A DNA stretch of 64,000 bases from Cinclus cinclus (Eukaryota > Chordata > Aves > Passeriformes > Cinclidae): the NCBI RefSeq assembly GCF_963662255.1, contig NC_085047.1:47089006-47153005 (forward strand), written 5' to 3'. Each line of letters begins with the position of its first letter. Within the stretch, counting starts at the first letter, position 1. Below the pieces are notes generated by a model that was given only the letters and a program-made list of their open reading frames with translations, was not told the DNA's origin and did no database searches. The position numbers were made by a program, and so were the translations under genes. Positions 39,430 to 51,211 of this stretch are shown here, piece by piece.

Positions 39430-40460
39430 TTGTGCTTGTTCCTTGTTTTTTTTTACATTGGAATCTGCATGGGGGACAAACTACAGCTCAGCTCAGGGCA
39501 GGGAGGGGATTCCTGGGAAGATGTGGGATAGAGGGGGAGGTTTTCTGCGCTGCTGCACTCTGTGGGTGCTCAGAATTGCATGTGGGTGAGCCATGTGATG
39601 CTGGTGGAATGGTGCCAGGCAGAGGTAGGAGAAGAAACCAGCACCGACCCTCCTTGCAAATTCAGTGCAGAAGCAAGGCAAGGTTTTATTGACACTATGA
39701 GGAGCAACAAATCTATGTAATGCAAAGGGATGATGCAGTGTAACAGTGGGGAGCTAGGACACAGTAACAGTAATATCCTGGGTTGAAAACTAACATCGCT
39801 GCCCTCTGGCTGGCTCAGGTGTGCTGAAAGTTAGTCAATAATGACACAGCACCTTCAAAGCATTTACAGTGTTGGCCAATTAAAATTCCTTCCCTAGCAC
39901 TTTTATTCATGTTTGTTAAGGGTTAGACCGGGCTTTTAACTTCAAGCAAGGAGCTGTGGGAGTCTGGCTGGAGTATTGCTCTTCCAGCACATCCCTCTTA
40001 TGTGGGAGGCAGGATGATAATCAGCTGCGGCTCTTTCCAGGACACAGCCTGCGGAGGGGGCAGGGAAGGGGACGCTGCAGCTGTGCAGCAGCTGAGATGG
40101 CACCAGCCCCATCCCAGGGTCCCCACTTGTTGGGCTGCTGGTTGGCTTCCTGCAATGCCAGTTGTGTCCTTGCTGCCTGCACCCAGGGGTATCCTGAGCC
40201 AGGCAGAGTGTGAGGGTGGAGGAACAAGTTTTGGCTGGAGGGACATCATGTCCAAGAAATGGGGAGCAGGCTGAACCTTTGCCTCTAATTCCTCTCTCCA
40301 TGCTGGGTTAGCTGGGGTTGCCCGGCCCAGAGGAATGCCATTCACTGGCAAAAGGCATTTGCTGCTGGGGTGCTTCTCCTGCATGACTGGAGGCTTCAGC
40401 GAAGCCTCCTGTGGCATCTTCAGTGGCAACTCTGTGATCTCCTGCTCCAAACTTAGCCAC
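39430..40460. other. GC-rich patch of unknown origin
   Basis: This 1-kb block is clearly more GC-rich than its flanks but has few CpG, so it is not a CpG island. Several overlapping frames of 85-150 codons occur on both strands, which is what GC-rich DNA with few stops gives by chance; none shows a domain. Retroviral-like hints on the minus strand are discussed as a finding. A 9-bp perfect hairpin with a 3-base loop lies at 40389-40409. Confidence 0.5.
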
Positions 40461-43400
40461 AGCGGTGACTTGTGGTATTAAAAATAATCTCTGGAGTTTC
40501 TTCTAAGCAATTTTAACCAGAGGTGACGGCAAAGTTTGGGCTGCCTAATGCAATTGCACTATCTACTGATACAGGAACAGTTAATGTCACCACCCTCTAA
40601 CAACATTAGCCCGATCTGTAAACAGATAAAACAGAGGCTGCTGGTGATGTAACTTTGTTGATCATAAGATTAGAGATCCTGCTGGTCTTTGAGCCCTTTA
40701 AAGAAAATCACAGAGATTAAATAGAGACTTTCCAGTGATTTTATTATTAGTGTGTAATATGTTTACTTAGTCATGATTAAACAAGATAACTTGGTAAAAA
40801 AAAAGCAAAAAAAGAGCATGCTTTCAACAGCTCTGGAAGGGATAATCAAACTGGAGAAGCTTTCCAGCACACTTCAGTTACACAGCAAACGTGACTATAC
40901 CAGTGCAGCAGCCAGCTGTAAAAAGATCATGATTCTGGAACAGAATTCATGTGTTTTTGAGTGCAAGTCCCAAATTCTCCCTGCAGTGCAACAGGAGACT
41001 GTGCAAGAGGCTCTTAATCTTTGTGCAGGGAGCCATTAACAGCAGGGATGTGATTTTACTGTGTGATGGGAGGGGGTGTAATCCCTTGGGTTAGGATCCA
41101 AAACACACCAGGTAGTCACTTTCTGCTTCAAGAAAACCTTTCACATTAGAATAAATGCTCAAACATGGGAGACTGAAAGTAATTATTTACATTAAATTCA
41201 CATGCTTTTTCCTGATTTTTTTCTCCTTACTGGAGGTGTGTGTATGTTCCAAAGCCAAGCCCTGAAGGCCTCTTTCTGTCCAAACTCCCCAAGAGTGTTT
41301 AAGCAGGGACTTTGTGGCTCGTAAGTAGCTTTTTCTTCTTGGTAGCTCATTTTCCAGGGAGGTCAGGTCAAATTATATCATTTGCTACTTTGGACTGCAT
41401 CTTTTAAAGTCAAAGCCCAAAGTGAAGATAATATTATTTTCATGGATGTACTCAGAAGAAAATAGCAAGATTTTGAAGATTTCTGTGAAGTTTAGTTTAA
41501 ATTTTTGAGATGTTATTTTTAGAATACTGTCATGTTCTAAGAACAAAAAAACCCATAAGTCAGTGAATCTAGTTAAAATCATAGCTCTAAAGCAAATTGT
41601 CGAGCAGCCTCATTGCTGGGACAGTTCAGAGTCACAAAAAACACTGCTGCTGGTATCTCTCAACTGTAGATGCCAGACCCTTCACACTGCTTTAGTGCTT
41701 TGGAACAGTGTAAATATCCACTCCGAGCAAGAGGCTGGTGTCTGCATCCTCAGAGAGTGCAAGGATGGCAGCTGTTCTGTGTGTCCATCATTTCATCAAG
41801 GGCAGTGTAAGGCTTCCACAGTTTTCTTCTAATGAATTGGCTAGAGTACAGGGAGCGTGAGCTGGTGTACTATGGAGATAAATTTGTGTTTACTGTGTTT
41901 GAAAGCTGGAATGGGTGTTCTTGTCCTGCAGGACTGGCATATCCACTCAACCCCCAGGCCAAGTCCATGACCATGAAAACATCAAGGTTCTGGGAAAAAT
42001 GCACAAAAAAGTCGAGATGAAAGCAAACGTTTTCTTGTCTCTTTTCTCTTGAAAAAGGTGCTATCTCAACTAGTGCTGCCTTCTCTTCACGTGTAGCTCT
42101 GTATACAGACTTGTCCTGCTTTGGTATCTCTGCACAAGGGCTCAAAAATAAATGAAAGGAGATCAGTGACACCTTGGCAGGCGTGACTTCATGTAGAAAT
42201 AGAAATAGAAAAGTGGCACGATCCTTGTTGCATGCTGCATATCTCCACTGTCTTAGAAGAAGGACATTATGAAAACTCCTTTGTAACCTCAGTGCAGGGA
42301 TCCCACTTAAAATATTACATGAAAACATTTCTTCATAGGATGCAAAGGCAGCTGTCTGGCTCTGCTCGTGCAAGCAGTGCCTGACTGAAGTGAAGCAAGC
42401 AAAGATGCTCCCTGCATTGACTTAGGAAGAGCTTTATACCTGTCCTGCTTGTAACGATAGTGATGTCTGTTAAGTTCTCTGTTTGTTACAAGGTAGTTTA
42501 CCGAAGATCTGCATTGTAGATTACTTTATACTGCAAGAATTAATCATTTAGATCAGACAGAGGAGTCTGAGTTTGATCTTAGTACCGGTCCTCACTACCA
42601 TCTCTGACATGATGAATATGAAGCTGTATACACAAATTGTACGCTGAGTTAGGGTAAGCAATGCACATGCTGAATATGACTTGATTCCATTCTGTGCAGA
42701 TTTAAAACTAAGCTTTGCCTGCTAGGAAAATAGAAGGTCTCCCACCATGCCTTAGAAAACCCCAAAGTGTTGGCTGCTCTGTGGTAGCTGCTAGTTCCTG
42801 GACTGGTCTCATTTTAACACAGGCACAAAGATGCTTATCTCTCCCTCAGTATCAATTAGTCCACAGAGAAAGACATTCTGAGGGATAAGACTGAGGCTGT
42901 CCCAATAGGCTGCAGAGACAAATTGGTTCTTTCTAGCCTGGGAATCTGCCCTTACATTTGTCAAAACTGTGAAGGGATCCTACAGATTAATAATTCCAGA
43001 TGGTAATGCTATGATACTGAGTAAAAACCAGCTGTTTCAATCCAAAAACCATCAGTCATCCTAAGTACATAGATCTGCTTTGCATGTTTTTCAGTCTTCA
43101 AAGCATTTCAAAGAATCTTGAACATTTCTTTTTCTGGTAAGAAATTTTGATGCAGATTTTCTTCCCCAGTATTAAAGTGAAAATTTAAAAATTTTTTAAC
43201 CATTTCATAATTCCACAAGTTTCTGCTTTGTTTCAGAATTATATTTTTTATAGTGTTCCATTTGGCTTTTTTGCTTGACAAAATTAGTTCTAATATAAAA
43301 AATGTTGAAAGGATTTTTTTAGGACAACAAAATTTAGAAGAAAAAATAGCTACAATGTTTGTACAGTTTGCTATAAAAGTTTTTCCTTAAGCAAATTTTT

Positions 43401-44530
43401 TTTAGTTTCAAGTTCCTCTGCAATGTGAGTTGCTTCTGCACTCAATACTACTTTTCAGCAGAAAAATTGTTCTTCCCATGCCTTATTTCCTGGCAATATC
43501 CTGAAGGGGAAAGTAAAGAAATTTTTTCTCTGTACTGCTGGTATTGGAGTTGGCAGTGAAGCTCAAATTCATAGCAGGTAAACTTGTATTTGTTCCCTCT
43601 AGAACATATAAACTGTAAATGTTTTTAAAGTGCAACACAATGAATAATTCAGATATAAGTAGGATGGAATAAGCAAAAGAGGTATTGTGTGAGGAATTAT
43701 TTGGCCAGTGTAAACTTAACTATGTAAGTTTGCTTACAGCCTCAGCAGAAAGGTGGAAAGGTAACATACACTTCACCTGCTGTGCTGTGCATGGCTCGTT
43801 CCCTAAAACTCTTTTATAACTGAAGGGCAAAGAACTTAATCATGATCTTTAGGATCCCTAATCTAAGACCTTAGTTACAAGCACCTTAATCAAGTATTCA
43901 TTACACTTGAAGGGACATGCTTACAGTAGGCAGTCATGTTTTGGAAATGCCAGTCTTCCCCCATCCAAGTAGTCAATTTAGACAAAATACTTGGATTTCT
44001 GATGAATAAATTTAGGAATAGACAAATACTGAAACCTCATGAATACCTGAAGGAAACAAAAATTTAATTAGAAGAGAATATTAAAACTTACAAAGACCAA
44101 AGGTTTTTCTTCCAAACTGTGCTGTATATTTTCTGAAGGCTCTGCACTGTTTGTAAACCCTAAATTCCCAGCTTGAGATCATGGCTGCTCCACATGAGGA
44201 AGATTAAATTTAATAAATGCTTTCCAGTGTGAGAAATAAAGAAAGATTGGGGATTTTGTACAGGGTATTGTAAAAGAAAAGTGCTAAGATTTTGTGCTCT
44301 GTTGATATTAAACCTTGCTTATCTGATAATGTAAATGGCAGCTGAAAAAAATCTAGTCTGTTACTGTGCTCACAGTGGATTGGTTCTGCAATAACCCTGT
44401 CATAGCCAAGGCCACTGTTAAGAACCTTTATTTTATTTTAGGAAGGTCACATGTCAGGGATCTGCAAATACTAGCCAGGGCAACACATACTTATTTTTTC
44501 TCTTTTCTCTATACTCTGATTTTTTGCTGG
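40461..44530. other. Non-coding DNA, nothing recognised
   Basis: AT-rich. The minus-strand frame at 41870-42373 (167 codons) is the longest in this interval, but it has no domain, signal peptide or membrane segment that I recognise and is not called. Confidence 0.5.
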
Positions 44531-44558
44531 TTTTTTTTCTTTCTTTTTTTTTTTTTTT
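44531..44558. repeat. T-rich low-complexity tract
   Basis: Runs of T interrupted by C, ending in a run of 15 or more T. It may be the reverse complement of an old poly(A) tail. Confidence 0.85.
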
Positions 44559-46529
44559 GTGTAGGAGAGGATTGTAAAAAACATAATTTCAAACATCCTA
44601 CCCTTCAGTTATAAATGAACTAATGCAATGTGAGCACACACACAGAGAAAGGTTGGAGGCTAGAAGCACATCATCTGAACTTCATGGCACACAAGAGCAT
44701 TATTCTGCTGTTTTGGGCAGTGTTGATATGTGCTGTTTCTGGACTTCAGTGCTTTGACTCTTCTCAGAACAGCTCCTTCTTCTGTGATGCAAGCTTATCT
44801 GGATCACCAGCTGGAGCCTGTGTTTGTGGCTCCTCTCTGTGTTTCAGTCCTCAGTGCCTGGGTGGTCAAGCTTCATGTCTGCCAGGACACAAGGACTGTG
44901 AGCAGGGTTTTGGAGGCTTGCAAAGTGCAGCTCTAGGGTCCTTCGCCCAGTTCAGCTGCATACTTACATAACTTCAAAACCAAAAAGCATAACGTGACCT
45001 GCAAAGAGCTGCTTGCATTCTATGTGTCTTGGAAGTCCCCAGACAGAAATTGCAGTATTTTGTGAGAGCCAGATACACACACAGACTAATGTGATAGCAC
45101 ACTACCATGGGCATGTAGCTGTATGGACCCACCCTCTGTCATTTGAACCAAGCTCTGTAAACTGAAATGACCACCTTCCTCATTTCACTGATTTGTATTC
45201 ATCTGTCTTTGCAGAACAGACATATTTACACCTGTTTCTAACATTGTGTTGGGGATTTGATAAGGTATTTGGCATAGAATAAAAGGTGTTAAGGACTCTG
45301 TGATTTTGTTAGAATTCTGCATCAATTATCCTGTGGATCTGACTTTTCATTTTCAAAGAATTTTGAAAACATTTCTCCACCAGCAGTGATGTAATTCTAA
45401 TCACTCTAGCAGATGTTGTTTTGCTGGATGGTGATACCATGTCCCTGTATCCAGTAACCTGTGCAGCCAGAAGCAAGATGTAGCAAGAGAGTAGGATCCT
45501 GATTCAGCTTTGATGTATGTCACTAAAACTGAAGACAGTGTGGAAAGAAATGTATCTTGCTTTTTGGAAGAAGAAGTATTGTTCAAACCCCAAGTTCTAA
45601 GCTGGAAGATGAGTAATGACCTGAAGGAATCAGGGAAACCACATGTTATTGAGGCGCTAAAGTAAACATGCGTGCAAAACAACACACAAAAGTGTGATGA
45701 TGAGTTGGATCAACTAATGTGATGCAACGGATAAAATGCTTTTTCTTTTTTCTTACAAAACACTTAGCTGTAGGTTGAAAATTAAGTGACAGATTCCAGA
45801 GAGAAATTAAAGCTATTAGGTTAATTTCTAATGTTTTTCAAAACATTTTACAATAGAAACAAGTTCTCCCATCAGAATCTGACCCCATTTTCCTATAAAC
45901 TGGAGTTACAAAATTGGTGAAATAAAACCAAACGATTAGGTTCAATTAACAAAAGACTAAGTCTCCTTAGCAAGGTTTTGCTGTGATAAATCCCAACCTA
46001 ATGCACTAAAAAACATCCCCGTGGGCTTTCCACTCACACAGAGAAACACTTTAGTGCACAAATGCACACTCACACATAACCACCCAAACAAAGTCCTTGG
46101 GGAAATACACTCCCTAGGGTGGTCTGAAAGTGTTTAAATAGCATTTTGAACCACAGAAATGCTTACTTGAAGTCATATTTCCTTTGTAGATTGTGTTAGT
46201 GCTATCACTAAAACAAGAGGGGAAAGAGAAATGAATTATTGCACTATTATTTCTTCTCCATAGTCCTATTTGCCAAGACTGTATGTAATATATGCTGTAA
46301 ATTCTGATATGTGATTATAGGCCTAGAGTAAAAAATCTCCCCAAAAGCATATGACAGGAATATTTAGTAACTCTAGTTACCTTCCTTAAACAATCATACA
46401 TAATAGCTTTCACATGAGGAAGAAAACTTGTATGAGAATAGATTGCTAAATGATACTTCGTAATGAAGTGTGTGCGTGAGTGTTTATATATTTTTCTCTA
46501 AAATAATAATGGTGATAAGAAATCACCAC
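44559..46529. other. Non-coding DNA, nothing recognised
   Basis: Mixed composition. The plus-strand frame at 44630-44971 (113 codons) has a hydrophobic stretch followed by several cysteines, but no known fold, and an overlapping frame exists. It is not called. Confidence 0.5.
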
Positions 46530-47155
46530 AGAGTGCTGGGCTGCTCTGTCTGCTCTGAGCTGGACCTGCTGATCCCAAGGAGCAGGTTGGAGGACGTGCT
46601 ATGGCCCAGCCCAGCTGGCTGCCCTGGTGCCTGGGGAGGTGGTTTGATGCTTCAGCCTTTCCAGAACCTCTCCCATTGCATCTGTTGGTGGGACAGAGAC
46701 TGAGCCCTGGGGGGCTGTGGTGGAATCCTAGGACACCCCGACCCTTCCAAACAGCCTCTTGCTGTATGAAAAGGCTTCTTCATCAGCTCCATGCTCTGGG
46801 GACCTTTCCTTGGCTCTGGGATGCTCTTGCAGCCCCTTTGCCCATTCCTGCATTCTCTTGCAGCCCAGGTGTGAGTGCACACCCTCCACCCTTTCAATCC
46901 TCTTTATTGGCAGGGCATGGACGGAGAGAGGCTCCTCTTCAGCAGGCACAGAGCCCCCTTGCCCTGCTCCTGGCACACTCCTCCCTCCGGCTCCTGGGAG
47001 GACTTTGCTACACAGCCTGGGCAGCTGCCATGGTGGGGGACACCACTGCCACTCCCTCCTGCTCCCTGTGCCCCACACAGCTGTGCTGGAAACTTCAGAG
47101 CAGGATGAGCCCATTCTCCCAGTCCTCTTACCATGATCTGTGCATTGTTATGTGA
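46530..47155. other. GC-rich patch with chance open frames
   Basis: A GC-rich, CpG-poor block holding frames of 77-184 codons on both strands. The longest (46601-47155, plus) starts MAQPSWLPWCLGRW and is rich in Leu, Pro, Ser and Cys with no domain. That is typical of a translated GC-rich repeat or non-coding patch. On the minus strand CCAATAAAGAGG (near 46902-46913) resembles a poly(A) signal and could mark a decayed LTR, but no family match was recognised. Confidence 0.45.
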
Positions 47156-47233
47156 ATATCAGTGGGGCCAAAAATACCAGTTCTGACCTTGGTCAAGCAG
47201 ATATTGAGAACAGAGCACATTGCGTTTGACCAT

Positions 47234-47275
47234 CATTCATTCATTCATTCATTCATTCATTCATTCATTCATTCA
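47234..47275. repeat. (ATTC)n tetranucleotide microsatellite
   Basis: About ten uninterrupted CATT/ATTC units, followed by a degenerate extension (GTCAATCATTCATG) to about 47288. Confidence 0.95.
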
Positions 47276-47288
47276 GTCAATCATTCAT

Positions 47289-48344
47289 GTCTAAGCTAAA
47301 ACCCACAAAAATCCTTTATCTAGATGCAATAAAGACAATGACTGTGTGATAAAGCTCATAAAATTGAGTTACAGTTGCAACATTGGAGAATATCTGTGTA
47401 CTTTCCTACAGACATAAGACACTACATGTTCTCTAGAGCAGTTGTCTTGCTGTTACTTTTTCCCTTCACAGTAATCTCACATCCTTAGAATAAAAGACTG
47501 ATGTTACTCAAATAATACTGATCATCCTTATGATTTCAAAATAAAGTTCATGTTTTCCTAAAATTGACAGGAACTTGAAATGTCATACTTTCTGCAGAAG
47601 GCTAATGACATGTGCATAGTTTTCTTGCTCTGTGATCTGAGACAGCATCTTCAAGCCTGGTCTCCAAGAAAATCATGGTTCAGATGCCCTTCGCAGCAGT
47701 GTGTCCAGCAATACTGAATTCTTTTCACTGAGAGCTAAGTTGATTTTACTTTCATTGTCTCCACTGGAATTGAAAATCCATTAAAAATGAGATGTGAATC
47801 TAGACATATGAAAAATAAAAAAGGAGTGATTATGGAGGAGCTTCCTCTGGACCCTCTATGACATCATGCTTTAAAATAATATAATCAGATTTGCAAGCAA
47901 ATAAAAGCTCACAGTAAAGTCCAATGCACTTTGGACTTCAGTTAAAAGCTAGTCCTGAATTGAAGAAAGATAGCTAAAGGACATCTAGGTAAAAGTGAAA
48001 TCCCCAAACTCCGAATATTCATTGCATTCACAGGAGAGAGGACAAGAAGGTGTCTGAAGCTCATCTGGGAAGGCCAAACATGTTTAGCTGTCATTATAGG
48101 TGCAGGTACCTGAACTTCTTACTTATGTCAAATAGGACACAGTTTACAAAATAAATATACATCTAGAGTTGTAAAATGCAAAAGAGAAAAATAGCAAAAG
48201 AGATGTGAGTGTCTAAAAACATTCCTACTTTGAGATGCGTGAACAATTTCTTCTTTACTGAAGTTTCCAAATGGCTCAGTCCCAGGGTCAAACAGACATA
48301 AGGTCTTTGATTTTTTTTTCGGTAAATCAGAGAGAGAAAAAAAG
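47289..48344. other. AT-rich non-coding DNA, nothing recognised
   Basis: No gene or repeat family is seen. The right part (48130-48344) could be the diverged body of the SINE that follows on the minus strand, but I cannot show this. Confidence 0.5.
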
Positions 48345-48415
48345 ACAGTCTGGGACTTGATCAAGGCCTCCAGCCTTGTAGGCAAGTGCCCTAACCACTA
48401 AGTTGTGGTAGTTGG
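48345..48415 (-). mobile_element. Ancient tRNA-derived SINE head
   Basis: Read on the minus strand, CCACAACTTAGTGGTTAGGG resembles a Pol III A box with its following segment, and CTTGATCAAGTCCC, about 35 bases on, resembles a B box (GGTTCRANTCC). The plus-strand wording GGGACTTGAT...GGCAAGTGCCCTAACCACTA is close to a tRNA-derived repeat that I recall from turtle, crocodile and bird genomes ('GAGTGCCCTAACCACTGGGCTA'). The acceptor stem is not formed, so it is not a working tRNA gene. A second, weaker copy lies at 51160-51211 in the same orientation. Confidence 0.6.
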
Positions 48416-49740
48416 CAAGTGAATTCTTCTATCTCTTATTTTGACCAGAAATATGATCTTGGCCTTCAGGCACTTTTCTTCTTATGTCTGTATGCTCTGG
48501 CATACTGTCAGATTCCAGCAGCATTACAAATTATTAACAAATGTAGGATATTTTGAATTTTGCTGCAGAATAAGAAAAGGCATTTAAGAAAGTTGCCTTA
48601 TTTCACCTTTAGTGCTCTTCAAAATTCAAACCAAATCTGATATTTTCCCCAGTTCAGCTAATGAAAGATAATGTCTTGCGTCATGCAAGTATGACTCTGC
48701 TACATTCAATCACTACTGGGACAATATGATGAAAAGTAGAAGATTTGTTATATCTGTTAAAGGCCAAAAATATTTAATGAAAAATTCCTAAACAGAATTT
48801 TAGCTGAAATCATTGCTGGAACAAAGGTGAAAAGAGAATCTGTTGGAAGATCTTGAGGTCATATATCAAGACTGTGTGATAGATAGTGCAGTATCTAAGA
48901 GGAATATGGAAGAAAAGAGAGGCTTAAGGCAGTTATAAGATCATTCTGGTACAACAAAAGATGGATTAAAAAAAAAAGAAGAAAGAAGAGACACGTTTGG
49001 AATGGAGGAAGAAGATGAAGAAAAAGCTGTAAACAACTGTTTCTAGGTGATATGAGAGCATGCTACTTTTCTGATAAACCTTAATTTTATGCAAAGAGAG
49101 GAGATATATGAAAGCCTCTTAAAAACTAAGTGCAATATTCTCATCTTGAATAGTTCTAAGTCATGTGTAGCTTGATGTACCTAGTAGTGGAACTTGTGAT
49201 TCCTGTGGTTCAGATGTTCCTGTGCTGGTTGCTACTGGTGCGTTGCAGCAATCAGCATACAAAAATGATTAACAAAGCTGTAGCAATTCAGACAAATCTA
49301 ATTTCTGGCCATCAGGCTATGGCAGATCTCTCTCTGAAACTGAAATGTCCAAATCAGGCTTTAGAAGTTGAAGACTATATTTTGTAGTGTGTGGATTTGA
49401 AAATGTTTACAGGGAAGTGTGTAGGAATAGTATTCCATACAAATAACATCTGTGGTTAAGATGGAAGGTGGATAGATCACAGCAAGATACAAAGGTTAAT
49501 TTGAGGGTGAATATTTCAGCTTATGCATATCAAAGCATTGATGCATGAGTCACTGGCACAGAATGAATATATTTTTTGCATCAGAGTAATACAATGTTCT
49601 TACTTACTTCTTTTCAAATCTATGAAAAATGCCAAATGAAATTATTCTTCTTTATATCAGTCATTTTCTGTGTTTGCTGCATAACAAAGATACTGATTCT
49701 TACAGAATACATAGATTGATGTCCTCAATATGCCAAACAC
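48416..49740. other. AT-rich non-coding DNA, nothing recognised
   Basis: The interval includes an A/G-rich patch near 48967-49026. No gene or family is recognised. Confidence 0.55.
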
Positions 49741-50010
49741 AAGGGAGAGGGAGAGGGAGAGGAAGAAGGAAAGGAAAGGAAGAAAGGGAAAGAAAGGAAG
49801 AAAGCAAAAGGAAAAAGAAAGATGGAAAGAAATAAAAGAAAAAAGAGAGAAAAGAAAAGAAAAGAAAAGAAAAGAAAAGAAAAGAAAAGAAAAGAAAAGA
49901 AAAGAAAAGAAAAGAAAAGAAAAGAAAAGAAAAGAAAAGAAAAGAAAAGAAAAGAAAAGAAAAGAAAAGAAAAGAAAAGAAAAGAGAAAAGAAAAAAGAA
50001 AAGAAAAGAA
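49741..50010. repeat. Purine tract with (AAAAG)n pentanucleotide array
   Basis: About 270 bp are almost pure purine on the plus strand. It opens with GGGAGA units, passes through mixed GGAAAGAA words, and from 49851 to 49985 is an uninterrupted AAAGA pentanucleotide array of 27 units. It ends in AAAAGAAAAG variants. Only three pyrimidines interrupt it (near 49805, 49823 and 49833). Long frames across it on both strands, encoding Lys/Arg/Glu or Phe/Ser/Leu repeats, are artefacts of the repeat. Confidence 0.97.
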
Positions 50011-51159
50011 TCACCCCTCTCTGCCAAGATTCAGTAACAATATCATTAGACTCCTTTTTGATAAAGCTGTGTATAGAATCAACATAAAGCTCTTTATTGC
50101 ATACACTTCTTGGGAAACTGGTGTCTGAGAGGTCACTGGCCAGGTGTTTAACTATTCTTGCTTAGAATAGAAGCCCATTATTCATTTTTATGTTAATAGT
50201 AACTGGGAGATGAGGAGTGGTAAAAATATATTCAGTTCTTAAATTAACACCTTATGACAACTTGAATTAAAACACAATGTGAGTGTATTACATTTCACGC
50301 TGAATCCACATAGTTGGCTACAGCAGGTATTGGACCAGCAGGAATCACTATTTGTCATATTTGTGGTAACTCTCAAATTAGCTATGACATGGAACAGCCT
50401 TTTGATCTTGATCATGTTCTACTAATTATTTAATGTTTGACTACATAGAAATGTGTTTCAGCACATAACCTAAGAAAGACCACAGTATAGGTTTTCTTCC
50501 AAAGCCTGCATAAGCCAAGAAATCAACTTGACACTCCTCTTAAATACTGTTTTCACCGTCTCTTCATTAAAGCTGGATATGCGCCATAACTTCAAATGAA
50601 AATGGACACGAAATTTTCCTCTTAGGGTAGAATTCATTGCATTCAATCTTAAATATCAATGAGAAAGGTGTTTAACCCTGATTTGTTCTTCTTTATTCTC
50701 CTTATAGTCAATGGGAAGAAACTAACAATTTTAGATAATTTTAGACATTTACCTTAGAATGAAGCAAACTGTGCTCTAGATTTGCTTTTTTGGTCCACTG
50801 GCTTGGGAGACCAGCTTGGATATAAGAACATCTGGTAAGAGAAATCTCACCTAAAGTATCTAAGAAAGACCAGATGTATCACACCTCAGAAAAGCCTAAT
50901 TTTTTCCATGGGCTAAGACCGTGCTTGGGGTTAAATGAGATGAATTCCAGCCTTGTTGTCTTCTATAAATTTGGCAGAATTTGTGTCTGGGTCTGGCCAG
51001 AGAACAATGGTTACATTTTACTTACAAGTAAAGTAGAAACACTCTTTGAAATTCTGGAATTTGTGAGAATCTTACCCAGAACAGTAGGCTTCTGCATAAA
51101 GCATCTGCTGAAGAACCTTTGGGGGAAAGCCAAGCTCTTGTCTGGTCTGATTCACAGTG
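50011..51159. other. Non-coding DNA, nothing recognised
   Basis: AT-rich. The frame at 50874-51305 (143 codons) runs into the SINE relic at 51160-51211 and has no domain, so it is not called as a gene. Confidence 0.5.
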
Positions 51160-51211
51160 AAGAATCAAAGCTACTTAATGTAGGTGAGTGCCCTAACAAA
51201 TGGGTTGGTGT
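51160..51211 (-). mobile_element. Second tRNA-derived SINE relic
   Basis: AGAATCAAAGC, then TGTAGGTGAGTGCCCTAAC, then AAATGGGTTGG parallels the copy at 48345-48415 (TGTAGGCAAGTGCCCTAAC, then CACTAAGTTGTGG) in order and spacing. It also matches the recalled family wording (GGTGAGTGCCCTAACCACTGGG). Only the tRNA-like head is visible. Orientation is antisense. Confidence 0.45.

Noticed and set aside
39998..40450. 150-codon minus-strand open frame
   Set aside because: GC-rich patch, Pro/Ser/Gln-rich translation with no domain; several competing frames.
41870..42373. 167-codon minus-strand open frame
   Set aside because: No recognisable domain, signal or membrane segment; length is within chance for a 64-kb window.
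44630..44971. Cysteine-containing 113-codon frame with a hydrophobic N-terminal part
   Set aside because: It looked briefly like a small secreted protein, but the hydrophobic stretch is not at the start, another frame overlaps it, and no cysteine pattern of a known family is present.
46601..47155. 184-codon plus-strand open frame
   Set aside because: It lies in a GC-rich patch with overlapping frames on both strands, has no domain or orderly composition, and shows no gene context.
49700..50128. Long frames encoding Lys/Arg/Glu or Phe/Ser/Leu repeats
   Set aside because: Direct artefacts of the (AAAAG)n purine tract.
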